This document shows positions 22,706 to 31,055 of a DNA stretch of 64,000 nt, one piece after another. The translations under genes were made by a program, and so were the position numbers. The first letter of the stretch is position 1. The number at the start of each line of letters is the position of its first letter. The stretch spans positions 124,001-188,000 of the forward strand of contig NZ_VSEY01000022.1 of assembly GCF_008086045.1 (NCBI RefSeq), in the 5' to 3' direction. The stretch comes from Nonomuraea sp. PA05 (GTDB lineage: Bacteria; Actinomycetota; Actinomycetes; Streptosporangiales; Streptosporangiaceae). The notes below the pieces were generated by a model. That model was not told where the DNA came from. It did not search any database and worked only from the letters and a program-made list of their open reading frames with translations.

Positions 22706-22748
22706 GGACGCCCCCGGCATAGGTCAGCCCCCACGACCCGCCTGATCA

Positions 22749-23105
22749 GTGAGACGGACGAAAGGCGGTACGGGCTCTCCACTTCCCGCCCCGCTCAAGG
22801 CACTCATCGCCCATTCAGCATCGGACAGGATGGAATCGCGCGTCCAGGCCGAGAGCGTGGCCTGGGACGAACTGACCCTCTGGCAGCGCCGATACTCCGA
22901 GCTGCGGATCAGCGTCGAGTTCAGCGACGAACCGCCCCGTCCGGCGCTGCTGGAGGCCGCCCGCAAGGCGCGCCTGGTGGTCGTCGGCGCACGTGGTCTC
23001 GGCGAGTTGCGCGGGCTGTTGCTCGGATCGGTCAGCCAGGCGATGGCGCACCAGGCGCCCTGCCCGGTCGCGGTGGTCCACAGGTCACGAAACGGCAGCT
23101 ACTGA
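22749..23105 (+). pseudogene. Truncated universal stress protein (C-terminal remnant)
   Basis: An open stretch of 118 codons. Only the last 90 or so match a UspA domain: the segment ending ALLEAARKARLVVVGARGLGELRGLLLGSVSQAM with the ATP-binding glycines, then CPVAVVH. The first UspA domain and the N-terminal half of the second (with its VVGVDGS strand) are absent. The first 30 residues are not USP-like. It is best read as a decayed tandem USP whose 5' part has been deleted. A short product from the ATG near 22829 cannot be excluded. Confidence 0.7.
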
Positions 23106-23147
23106 GCACCGGCACCAGTTTTGGCGCGACCGGACAGCGCCGGATCC

Positions 23148-23161
23148 GGGACGAAGGTCCC
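23148..23161. promoter_or_regulatory. DosR-like box upstream of the DoxX-like gene
   Basis: GGGACGAAGGTCCC is a near-perfect inverted repeat (GGGAC/GTCCC arms with a four-base centre), 98 bp upstream of the DoxX-like start. Together with 1972 and 5627 it is among the clearest sites in the window. Confidence 0.6.
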
Positions 23162-23258
23162 ACCGGGCCGGGGCCGTACGGCTCTGCAAGAAGATGATCG
23201 CCTGGGATGTGCTTGAGGTGTGCCAAGGAAGACGCTTTCACCTCGAAAGGGGGCCGTC

Positions 23259-23777
23259 ATGGCCACCACCGCCACTTCACCTGTCACGCAGGTCACCACC
23301 GCACACCGTCCGGTCGACTACGTCTGGGCGATCGCCCGGATCTCGCTCGGCTGGATCTTCCTGTGGGCGTTCCTCGACAAGCTGTTCGGCTGGAGCTTCG
23401 CGACTCCCGCCGCCAAGGCGTGGATCGTGGGCGGCAGCCCGACGACCGGCTTCCTGAAGGGGACCGGCGAGAACGCTCTGGGCGGCTTCTTCTCCGGCCT
23501 GGCTGGGCAGCCGTGGGTGGACTGGCTGTTCATGGCCGGTCTGCTGGGCATCGGCCTGGCGCTGATCCTGGGCGTCGGGACGAAGATCGCCGCGGGTGCG
23601 GGCACGGTCATGCTCGTGCTCATGTGGGCCGCGGAGCTGCCCCTGGCCAACAACCCGATCATCGACGACCACATCATCTACTCGATCGTCCTCATCGGCC
23701 TGGCGCTTGCCGGAGCCGGCCGGACCTGGGGCCTGGGCAACCTGCCGATCGTCCGGCGCAACGCCTGGCTCCAGTAG
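23259..23777 (+). CDS. DoxX-like small integral membrane protein
   Basis: 172 residues with four predicted membrane segments: about 25-45 (ISLGWIFLWAFLDKLFGW), 85-105, 110-130 and 140-160. The family includes DoxX/DoxD, the small subunit of thiosulfate:quinone oxidoreductases, and redox-linked membrane proteins. The LDKLFGWSFATP segment is typical of actinobacterial members. The ATG at 23259 follows AAAGGGGG and is preferred over the in-frame start at 23220. A DosR-like box upstream fits a role under low oxygen or redox stress; the biochemical function is not known. Confidence 0.8.
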   Translation: MATTATSPVTQVTTAHRPVDYVWAIARISLGWIFLWAFLDKLFGWSFATPAAKAWIVGGSPTTGFLKGTGENALGGFFSGLAGQPWVDWLFMAGLLGIGLALILGVGTKIAAGAGTVMLVLMWAAELPLANNPIIDDHIIYSIVLIGLALAGAGRTWGLGNLPIVRRNAWLQ

Positions 23778-23812
23778 TGCGTACGAAGCCTGGCTCCAGT
23801 AGTGCGTACGAA
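23763..23812 (+). repeat. Exact 25-bp tandem duplication at the DoxX stop codon
   Basis: Two perfect head-to-tail copies (23763-23787 and 23788-23812) of a 25-bp unit containing the end of the DoxX-like gene and its TAG stop. The first copy is coding and the second is 3' untranslated. It looks like a recent slippage event. Confidence 0.95.
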
Positions 23813-23816
23813 CAGG

Positions 23817-23843
23817 CGCCCACCTCCGCAGCGGAGGTGGGCG
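23817..23843 (+). terminator. Rho-independent-type hairpin after DoxX-like gene
   Basis: CGCCCACCTCC and GGAGGTGGGCG form an 11-bp perfect stem around GCAGC. It lies 40 nt after the DoxX-like stop. There is no T-run, as is common in actinomycete terminators. Confidence 0.7.
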
Positions 23844-23866
23844 TCATGCTGTGCGGGGTGCTGTGC

Positions 23867-23880
23867 GGGCCCGAAGACCC
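23867..23880. promoter_or_regulatory. Weak candidate DosR-like site upstream of ATPase
   Basis: GGGCCCGAAGACCC keeps the GGG...CCC ends and the central GAAG of the other sites but changes the A and T of the core half-sites. It lies about 155 bp upstream of the ATPase start. Confidence 0.25.
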
Positions 23881-23974
23881 CTGCCACGCAGACCTTCGCC
23901 CCTCCAGCGCAGGCAGCTGTTTCCGGGAGGGTGAAGAAGACGGATCACCTCAACCGAAGAACCGGGTGATCACC

Positions 23975-24025
23975 ATGAAGGCCGTAGTGCGTGAACGGCT
24001 CGTCGTGTGCGGGGCACGGTCATGA
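23975..24025 (+). CDS. Possible 16-aa leader peptide before the P-type ATPase
   Basis: A 17-codon frame (MKAVVRERLVVCGARS and stop) begins after GGTGATC, a partial match to the 16S anti-Shine-Dalgarno complement. Its TGA (23023+1000, i.e. 24023-24025) overlaps the ATPase ATG at 24022 in an ATGA arrangement. The ATPase itself has no good ribosome-binding site, so translation may be coupled through this frame. No homology is recognised. The short length keeps confidence low. Confidence 0.4.
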   Translation: MKAVVRERLVVCGARS

Positions 24026-26672
24026 GACACACTCCTGGTCCGGCGACCTCCACCCGTCTGATCGCGGATCCCCGGGAGCCCCTGCCGCTGCTGCGCAAGG
24101 AACTCCACACAGGCCCCCGCGGCCTTTCGGACCGGGAAGCCGTCCGGCGGCTGGCCGTCTACGGCCCCAACACCGTGCGCCAGACGCGGCGTTCCTCGCT
24201 CCTCGCCCAGCTCGGCAGGCAGCTCGCCCATCCGCTGGCGCTGCTGCTGTGGGCCGCGGGCGGCCTGGCGTTCGTGGCTGACATGCCGGTGCTCGGCTGG
24301 GCGATCCTCGCAGTGATCGTGGTGAACGCCGCGTTCGCCCTGCTGCAGGAGCGCCAGGCCGAGCGGGCGGTGCAGGCACTGGCGGCCTACCTGCCCGAAC
24401 GCGCCCAGGTTGTCCGCAACGGCCGAACCCAGGCCGTGGAGGCCGCCGGGCTGGTGCCGGGCGACCTGGTGGAGCTGGAAGAAGGCGACAAGGTGGCGGC
24501 GGACGCCCGCCTGACCGAGGGCGCCCTGGAGATCGACATGTCGATGCTGACCGGCGAGTCCGCTCCGGTGGAACGAGTGGCCGGTCCCGCCGAGGACGGC
24601 GTCGCCCTGCTGCGCGAGCCGAACCTCGTCTTCAGCGGCACCACCTGCGTCGGCGGCCAGGCGCGGGCCATCGTGTTCGCCACCGGCGGGCACACCGAGC
24701 TCGGGCGGATCGCGTCGCTCAGCCAGCGGGGCCGGCGCCGGGACAGCCCGCTGGAAATCCAGGTCAAGCGGGTGGCCTGGCTGATCGCCGCGGTCGCCGT
24801 GGCTGTGGGCGTGCTCTTCCTCCTGGTGGGGGCTCTGGTGGGGCTGCCGCTCACCGACGCGCTGATGTTCGCGATCGGGCTGCTGGTGGCCAATGTTCCC
24901 GAAGGGTTGCTGCCGACCATCACCCTCGCGCTGGCGGTCGGGGTGCGGGTGCTCGCCCGCCGGGGCGCGGTGGTCAAACGGCTCAGCGCCGTGGAGACCC
25001 TTGGCTCCACCAACGTCATCTGCACCGACAAGACCGGGACGCTGACCGCGAACCGGATGCGCCTGCAGGCGTACTGGACCCCCGGCTCCGGCATCGTGTC
25101 AGGCTCCCCGCCGCCCGCCGAGCTCGGGCGGCCCATGAGCGACTGCACCACCGTCTCACGCGGTGACGACGGCCGGCTGCGGGGCGACCCCACCGAGATC
25201 GCGCTGGTCGAAGGCGCCGGGCCGCCGGACCTGACCGGCAGGGACGAGCGCCGGCGTGCGGTGTTCCGCTTCGACGCCCGCCTGCGCCTGATGTCCACCG
25301 TCAGCCGGCACGACGACCGGCTGACGGTCAACGTCAAAGGTGCGCCCGAAGCCGTACTGGCCCGCACCGGCCTTACAGATCCCGCCGACGTGCTCGCCGC
25401 CGTCGACGACCTGGCCCACCTCGGATTACGCGTCCTGGCGATCGCCGCCCGCGACCTGCCCGCCGGCGCTGCCGTCCCCGCCCGCCGGGAGGACGCGGAG
25501 ACCGGCCTTCACCTCCTGGGCCTGGTCGGCCTGTACGACCCACCCCGGCCGGAAGCGGCAGAGGCGGTGGCCCGCTGCCACGAGGCCGGGCTGCGCGTGC
25601 ACGTCGTCACCGGCGACAACGGGGCGACCGCCGCCGCGGTGGCCGCCGAGGTCGGCATCGGCGTGCCCCGCCTGACCGTGGTCGCCGAGGCCGAGCAGCT
25701 CCACGACCACGACCTGGACGAGCTACTGACCGGCGACGCCGAGATCGTCTTCGCCCGCTCCTCCCCGGAGACCAAGCTGAAGGTCGCCGACGCGCTGCGC
25801 GCGCACTGCCAGATCGTGGCCATGACCGGCGACGGCGCAAACGACGCCCCGCCCTGCACGCCGCCCACATCGGGGTGGCGATGGGCGCCTCCGGCACCGA
25901 CGTGGCCCGCGAAGCCGCCACCCTGGTGCTCACCGACGACAACTTCGCCACCATCGTCGCCGCCATCGAATCCGGCCGCCGCGTCTACGACAACGTCCGC
26001 AAGTTCATCCTCTACATCTTCGCCCACGCCATCCCCGAGATCGTTCCCTTCCTGATCTTCGCGCTGAGCGGCGGCGCCATTCCACTACCCCTGACCGTCC
26101 TGCAGATCCTGGCCATCGACCTCGGCACCGAGACGCTGCCCGCGCTGGCGCTGGGCCGCGAGCCCGCCGAGCCCGGCCTCATGACCCGCCCGCCCCGGCC
26201 CGCCTCCCAAGGCGTCATCTCGCGCGACATGCTGATCCGCGCCTGGGGTTACCTCGGGCTCGTCTCCGCCGCCCTGGTCATGGGCGTCTTCTTCTACGTG
26301 CTCTGGCGTGCCGGCTGGCAGCCGGGCGACCCCACCGGCGCGGGCACCCCGTTGCACCAGGCGTACCTGACGGCCACAACGGCGACGTTCGCCGGGCTGG
26401 TCACCTGCCAGATCGGCACCGCGATGGCCGCCCGCACCGACCACGCCTCGCTCCGCCAGGTCGGGCTGACCTCCAACCCGTTGTTGCTCGGCGGCATCGC
26501 CTTCGAGCTGGCCTTCGCCGCGGCTCTCGTCTACCTGCCGCCGCTCCAGCACCTGTTCGGCACCGCCGCGCTCCCGCCCGACGTCCTGGCCATCATCGCC
26601 ACCTTCCCGGTCATCGTCTGGGGCACCGACGAGCTGCGGCGCTGGGCCCGCCGGTCACGGACGCCTTGTTAG
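24022..26672 (+). pseudogene. CtpF-like P2-type cation ATPase with single-base frameshift
   Basis: Read through one frameshift, this is a complete P-type ATPase of about 884 residues. It has an N-terminal cation-ATPase segment, TGES (177-180) of the actuator domain, NVPEGLLPT in M4, phosphorylation Asp336 in DKTGTLT, KGAPE in the nucleotide domain, TGDGAND (602 onward), and M5-M10 with ATLVLTDDNFATI and LPLTVLQILAIDLGTE. The two halves are in different frames. The break is at the run of four C at 25847-25850, where homologues need five (GAC GCC CCC GCC CTG). It is either a real null mutation or a homopolymer sequencing error. CtpF-type ATPases are DosR-regulon members in mycobacteria, which fits the neighbours. 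The transported ion is not determined. Confidence 0.8.
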
Positions 26673-27007
26673 CTCGGGCTGCACGCGAGCCCGGTGCCGG
26701 TGATTCATCCCGCGCGATCCGGCCGAACTGCCGGCACGGTACAGGTTTCAGCGAGGCGACTTCTGATCAAAGGCGCCGTACCGCGTCGGCCGGAAGAGCC
26801 CTTGGAGGGGCCGCGGGCCGTGCGGTCTGGACGGTAGGCACCTCCACTGTCCGCATCGTTCGCACTGTCCGCGACGAAGCGGCTTCGCAGAGTTACAAAC
26901 GCCTCACCGGGCCGCTGTGCCGGAATCAGCTGGACGCACGCATATTAAAGGGACTGTAAGTAACTTCAACGGCGCACTGAGTGATATCGCGCCAAGAAGG
27001 AGGTTCC
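26673..27007. other. Intergenic region with repeats before the secreted-protein array
   Basis: No gene is seen. A 6-bp stem (26675-26693, CGGGCT/AGCCCG) may end ATPase transcription. The 10-mer CACTGTCCGC occurs twice as direct repeats (26845 and 26863, 18 bp apart), followed by the palindrome CGAAGCGGCTTCG (26875-26887). The last 60 bp are AT-richer (CATATTAAAG, GTAAGTAACTT) and probably hold the promoter for the next gene, ahead of AAGAAGGAGG. Confidence 0.5.
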
Positions 27008-27559
27008 ATGCATGTTCTCGCCCGGCTGCTGATGGCCGGTCTGCTGGCCCTGGCCGGCCTCACCGCCCTGAGCGGCGGATCAGCGCACGCCGACTCGCCC
27101 CTGGCCGACTGTCCCGGCTACGCCCAGCAGGACTTCAACCCCGGCATGAAACTGCTGCCCCAGAACATCACCTTCCACGCCGAAGGCGACTTCGGCCCCT
27201 GCCTGACCGCCGCGCTCGATCCCGACCACGCCTTCGCCAGCTACCAAGCCGGCGGCAGCGGCACCCTGAGCTGCCTGGTCAGCCTGCCCGTGTCCGGCGT
27301 GTCCGGCACCGTCGCCTGGAAGAGCACCAGCGGCAACAACACCGGCACCTCGCACTTCAGCGGCGGCATCTCCCTGACCGAGCGTCCCACCGGTCAGAAC
27401 GTGGTCATCGTCGTGGCCGACATCACCTCGGGCCCCTTCGCCGGCCGCAAACTCGTCTACGAGATCGCCCTGCTCAACACCGACCTCGCCGCCTGCGCCA
27501 CCACGAACGGACTCCAGACCGTCGCAGGCCCGGCCAACCTCACCGTCCTGCCACTCTGA
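27008..27559 (+). CDS. Secreted protein, tandem paralogue 1
   Basis: 183 residues with a signal peptide (hydrophobic stretch LLMAGLLALAGLTALSGG, cleavage near AHA|DS). The mature part is small and rich in Gly, Ser and Thr, with four Cys (DCPGY, GPCLT, LSCLV, AACAT) that could form two disulfides. The layout FGPC, LSCL, GT.AWKS, SGPFAGRKLVYEIALLNTDLAAC is shared with the next two genes, so the three are a diverged tandem family. I recognise no function; a beta-rich extracellular domain seems likely. AAGAAGGAGG precedes the ATG. Confidence 0.8.
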   Translation: MHVLARLLMAGLLALAGLTALSGGSAHADSPLADCPGYAQQDFNPGMKLLPQNITFHAEGDFGPCLTAALDPDHAFASYQAGGSGTLSCLVSLPVSGVSGTVAWKSTSGNNTGTSHFSGGISLTERPTGQNVVIVVADITSGPFAGRKLVYEIALLNTDLAACATTNGLQTVAGPANLTVLPL

Positions 27560-27623
27560 CCCCCGGCAGCGAAATCTCATGGCCGGCGAAGACGCGACGG
27601 ACACTACCGAACGGAGACCGTTC

Positions 27624-28169
27624 ATGTCCCGACTCTTGCGCGCGCTCGCCCTTCCGCTGGCCGTCGTCCTGGGCGCCGTCCTGCTGGCTTCCGCCCCTGC
27701 CTCCGCAGGGGTGCTGGATGTCACCTGCACCCCGCCCAGCACTACCTCGGCCGTCTACAACCCCCCGCTGACCTTGACCCCACAGCCCACCACCGTCACC
27801 CTGTCCGATCAGTACGGACCCTGCGTCTCAGTCAGCGTGCCCGCCCTATCCTCCGGCAGCGCCGGCAGCCAGTTCCCGGTCGCCGGGCTCTCCTGCCTGG
27901 AATTGCTGCAGCCCAGCAGCTTCACCAGCACCATCACGTGGAACACTGGCCAGACCTCTACCTTCTCCGGCAACACAACCGCCGAATTTGTCGGTGCCGC
28001 CCTGGTGGTCACCTCCACCGGCACAGTCACTTCGGGCCTGTTCGCGGGCGACACCGTGCTGAGGGTGGTGACGGTCCCGGATCTCAACATCACGTTGTGC
28101 ACTCTGGGCCTGGCGCCGGTCGCCAGCCATACCGGCAGCATGATGCTGGAGTTCACCACCTCCCTGTGA
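27624..28169 (+). CDS. Secreted protein, tandem paralogue 2
   Basis: 181 residues with a signal peptide ending near ASA|GV. The mature part begins VLDVTCTPPSTT and has the same four-Cys spacing (VTC, GPC, LSC, LCT). It shares TITWNTGQTSTFSGN and TVTSGLFAGDTV with paralogue 3 and, more distantly, with paralogue 1. The function is unknown. It lies 64 bp after paralogue 1, with ACGGAGACC as a modest ribosome-binding site. Confidence 0.8.
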   Translation: MSRLLRALALPLAVVLGAVLLASAPASAGVLDVTCTPPSTTSAVYNPPLTLTPQPTTVTLSDQYGPCVSVSVPALSSGSAGSQFPVAGLSCLELLQPSSFTSTITWNTGQTSTFSGNTTAEFVGAALVVTSTGTVTSGLFAGDTVLRVVTVPDLNITLCTLGLAPVASHTGSMMLEFTTSL

Positions 28170-28264
28170 GCAGCGCACCTGCTGGTCCGCAACCACGAAG
28201 CCCCGTCCGCGACACAGGAATTCGAGCGACCTCCATGGAGCCCGCCACCTCCAAGGAATCGCCA

Positions 28265-28861
28265 ATGCGCGTCCGCCGTATCCTCGCCATCTTGGCCTCG
28301 ATCCCCCTCACGGCCGGCCTGCTGCCGCCCACCCCCGCCTCGGCGGATGCCCTGGACGTCACCTGTACCCCGCCCAGCAGCGTCGCGGTCACCTACAGCC
28401 CGCCCCTGACGGCATCCCCGCAGACCGTCACCTCGACCACGAACCAGCAGTACGGGCCGTGCGTGTCGGCCGGCGTCCCCGGCCTCACCTCCGGCAGCCG
28501 TTACACCGTCGTCACCTCCTCCGGCCTGTCCTGCCTGGAACTGCTGGCCGCCAGGCCCTTCGCCTTCACCATCACCTGGAACACCGGCCAGACCTCAACG
28601 ATCTCCGGCAATCTGGTCGCCAACCTCGCGGCCGGCGTGCTCACCGGCACCGTCACCTCCGGCCTGTTCGCCGGCGACACCGTGGTCCAGCAGCAGGTCG
28701 GCGCCGCGCCGTCTAGAGGCCTTGAGGCCGCCTCTCACCCGTTCGTCGGCGGCATCGGGGAGACCGTGGGGAGACCGTACGCCGCGGACACCCCCGGCTC
28801 AGACGCGCTCGCGCCGAGGACGGCGTGTGAGGTGCGGGCGGGTGCCGGTCACATGGCCTGA
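28265..28861 (+). CDS. Secreted protein, tandem paralogue 3 (C-terminus replaced)
   Basis: 198 residues. The signal peptide and the first 140 or so residues match paralogue 2 closely (ALDVTCTPPSS, QQYGPCVS, SGLSCLELL, TITWNTGQTSTISGN, TVTSGLFAGDTV). After GDTVVQQQV the sequence departs. The expected strand with the fourth Cys is replaced by about 50 unrelated residues, Gly/Ala/Arg-rich in the style of out-of-frame or intergenic sequence. It therefore looks truncated by a rearrangement whose breakpoint is near 28700. The zinc locus begins 100 bp later. Confidence 0.65.
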   Translation: MRVRRILAILASIPLTAGLLPPTPASADALDVTCTPPSSVAVTYSPPLTASPQTVTSTTNQQYGPCVSAGVPGLTSGSRYTVVTSSGLSCLELLAARPFAFTITWNTGQTSTISGNLVANLAAGVLTGTVTSGLFAGDTVVQQQVGAAPSRGLEAASHPFVGGIGETVGRPYAADTPGSDALAPRTACEVRAGAGHMA

Positions 28862-28930
28862 TCAGGGTGGCCTCACGGCCGTGACCTGTGCGAGCGCGAT
28901 TCTGGGTGGCGCGCTGGGGACTCCAGTTGG

Positions 28931-28951
28931 AAACGACAACGGTTTTCATTA
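28931..28951. promoter_or_regulatory. Zur-like box and promoter of the zinc uptake locus
   Basis: AAACGACAACGGTTTTCATTA is an imperfect inverted repeat whose right half (reverse complement TAATGAAAACC) matches the Zur half-site. It overlaps a plausible promoter (TTGGAA at 28927-28932, 16-bp spacer, TTATAG at 28949-28954). The permease ATG is at 28966. Zinc-bound Zur would block this promoter. This is the most AT-rich spot in the window. Confidence 0.6.
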
Positions 28952-28965
28952 TAGAGTCCTCTCTC

Positions 28966-29808
28966 ATGGATTGGTTGTTTGATCCCTTTCAGGTGTCGTT
29001 TGTCCGGCAAGCGCTCTGGGCGGGCCTCCTCGTCTCCCTCCTCTGCGCCCTGGCCGGAACCTGGGTGGTGCTGCGCGGCATGGCCTTCCTGGGCGACGCG
29101 ATGTCGCACGGGATGCTCCTCGGCGTGGCGCTCGCCTCCCTGGCAGGGGTGAACGTCCTGGTCGGCGCGCTGCTCAGTGCGGGCGGCATGGCGTACGGGG
29201 TGAGCGTCCTCAGCCGCTCCACCCGGCTGTCGCAGGACACCAGCATCGGCCTGCTGTTCGCCGGGATGTTGTCGCTGGGCGTGATCGTCGTCTCGCACTC
29301 CCAGTCCTTCGCGGTGGACCTGACCGCGTTCCTGTTCGGCGACGTGCTCGCCGTCACCGGGCAGGACCTGGCCGGGCTCGGCGTGGCGCTGGCGGTCACG
29401 GCGGCGGTGGCGGTGCTCGGGCATCGGCTGTTCGTCGCGCTCGCCTTCGACCCGCGCAAGGCCCACACCCTCGGCATGTGGCCGCGGCTGGCGCACGTCC
29501 TGCTGCTCGGGCTGGTGACGCTGGCGATCGTGGCGTCGTTCCACATCGTCGGGACGCTGCTCGTCTTCGGCCTGCTGATCGGGCCGCCGGCCGCCGCCGC
29601 GCTGTGGGCGCGGCGCATTCCGACGATCATGCTCGGGGCGGCACTGATCGGGTCCGTCTCGACCGTGGCCGGGCTGGTCGTGTCCTGGTACGCGGCCACG
29701 GCGGCCGGCGCCACCATCGCGGCCGTGGCCGTCGGGCTGTTCTTCCTGTCCGCGCTGGCTGATGCCCTGCGGCGGCGGCCTGTGCGCGTGGCGGGAGCGG
29801 TGAGTTGA
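28966..29808 (+). CDS. aztB: Zinc ABC transporter permease (AztB/ZnuB family)
   Basis: 280 residues with eight or nine membrane segments, typical of the ABC-3 permease family. The signatures GTWVVLRGMAFLGDAMSHG and the late HIVGTLLVFGLLIGPPAAA are present. The ATG at 28966 is only 15 bp after the Zur-like box, so the transcript is nearly leaderless. The neighbours (AztC-like binding protein and AztD-like proteins) identify the system as Azt-type zinc import. An AztA ATPase gene should precede it but is absent. Confidence 0.85.
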   Translation: MDWLFDPFQVSFVRQALWAGLLVSLLCALAGTWVVLRGMAFLGDAMSHGMLLGVALASLAGVNVLVGALLSAGGMAYGVSVLSRSTRLSQDTSIGLLFAGMLSLGVIVVSHSQSFAVDLTAFLFGDVLAVTGQDLAGLGVALAVTAAVAVLGHRLFVALAFDPRKAHTLGMWPRLAHVLLLGLVTLAIVASFHIVGTLLVFGLLIGPPAAAALWARRIPTIMLGAALIGSVSTVAGLVVSWYAATAAGATIAAVAVGLFFLSALADALRRRPVRVAGAVS

Positions 29809-30962
29809 GGAGGACGGTCGGCCTTCTCCTGGCGGGGGTCCTGCTCACGGGTTGTGCCACGCAGGGTGAAGGCAGGGCGGTGGAGGACGCGGCGGTTCCG
29901 CACGGGTACGTCGAGGGCGCGGAGGAGACGGCCGAGCCGCAGCTCCGCCTCGTCATGTCGGACGGCGACGCCCGCGCGTCGGTGTACGACCTGGTCACCG
30001 GCGAGGCGACCGAGGTCGCGGCGGGTGGCGTGCGAGAGGTCGAGGGGGACGGGCGGTACGCCTTCGTCACCACTGCCGAGGGTGCGCTGCGCGTGATCGA
30101 CAGCGGCGGGTGGACGGTCGATCACGGCGACCACGTGCACTACTACCGCGCCGCCGCGCGCGATCTGGGGACGGTCGCGGGACGGCCGCCGTACGAGGTG
30201 ACGGGCGACGTGGCGATCACCGCCGTCCGGTCGGGCGACGGCACGGTGACGCTGTTCGACCGGGCCCGCATGGACAAGGGCGAGCTGGCCGGGACGGGCG
30301 TCCGGTTCGAGGCCGACGCCGTGGTGCCGTACGGGGAGCGGCTGCTGGCCGCGCAGGACGACACCGTGCAGGTCAGAGCCAGGACGGGGGAGCCCGGCAG
30401 CACCGTCGGCAGGTGCGAGGACCCGGCGGGGACGGCGGTCACCCGGCGCGGCGCGCTGTTCGGCTGCGCCGACGGGGCCCTGCTGGTCACCGAGAAGGAC
30501 GGAGCGTTCGACGGCGTGAAGATCCGCTATCCGGGCGAGACGCCCGAGGCCGGGCGGGCGCGGGAGTTCCGGCACCGCCCCGGTAGTGCGACGCTGGCCG
30601 CGAAGGCCGGAGACGCGGGCGTCTGGGTGCTGGACGTGACCGGCAGGACGTGGCGGCTGCTGAAGACCGGCCCCGTCGTCGCGGTGAACGCCACCGGCGA
30701 CGACACGCCGGTCCTGTCCCTCACCCAGGACGGCGTCCTGCACGCGCACGATCCCCGCACCGGCAAGCGGACGGCGCGGACGAAGCTGCTCACCGGCCCG
30801 GCGGCGGGCTCGGAAGGCATCCGGGTGGACACCGCCCGCGCCTACGTCAACGACCCGGCACGCGAGGTCGTCCACGAGATCGACTACAACGACGGGCTCC
30901 GGCGCGCCAGGACGCTCAAGCCCGGCCTCACCCCCGCCCACATGACGGAGACCGGACGATGA
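29805..30962 (+). CDS. AztD-like periplasmic/lipoprotein beta-propeller, divergent copy
   Basis: 385 residues. The lipobox LLTGC near residue 17 predicts a lipoprotein. The start is a TTG at 29805 whose last bases overlap the permease stop (TTGA). The mature part is repeat-rich and shares layout with the AztD-like protein two genes on: DHGDHVHYYRA, ALFGCADGALLVTEKDG, DTPVLSLTQDG and a final VVHEIDYNDG. His residues cluster in DHGDHVHY, a possible metal site. It is probably a zinc chaperone delivering metal to the binding protein, or a diverged paralogue of one. Confidence 0.7.
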   Translation: MRRTVGLLLAGVLLTGCATQGEGRAVEDAAVPHGYVEGAEETAEPQLRLVMSDGDARASVYDLVTGEATEVAAGGVREVEGDGRYAFVTTAEGALRVIDSGGWTVDHGDHVHYYRAAARDLGTVAGRPPYEVTGDVAITAVRSGDGTVTLFDRARMDKGELAGTGVRFEADAVVPYGERLLAAQDDTVQVRARTGEPGSTVGRCEDPAGTAVTRRGALFGCADGALLVTEKDGAFDGVKIRYPGETPEAGRAREFRHRPGSATLAAKAGDAGVWVLDVTGRTWRLLKTGPVVAVNATGDDTPVLSLTQDGVLHAHDPRTGKRTARTKLLTGPAAGSEGIRVDTARAYVNDPAREVVHEIDYNDGLRRARTLKPGLTPAHMTETGR

Positions 30963-31055
30963 ACGCCCTGCTGAGGCCTACATGACGGAGACCGGACGAT
31001 GAACGCCCTGCTCAGGCCTACATGACGGAGACCGGATGATGAACGCCCTGCTCAG
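30941..31055 (+). repeat. Triplicated 40-bp gene junction
   Basis: Copies at 30941-30980, 30981-31020 and 31021-31055 (the last 35 bp) differ by one to three bases. Each carries the end of the upstream gene (MTETGR then TGA) overlapping a start codon for MNALL. Copies 1 and 2 therefore make the mini-frame MNALLRPT and stop, each closing on a new ATGA. Only copy 3 opens into the binding protein. Confidence 0.95.

Noticed and set aside
25841..25860. Programmed frameshift in the ATPase
   Set aside because: There is no slippery heptamer or downstream structure and the site is inside the conserved hinge; loss of one C explains it better.
28713..28967. Small minus-strand gene reading MKTVVVSN from the Zur box
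   Set aside because: It overlaps the promoter, has Arg/Pro-rich composition and no match to Zur-regulated ribosomal proteins.
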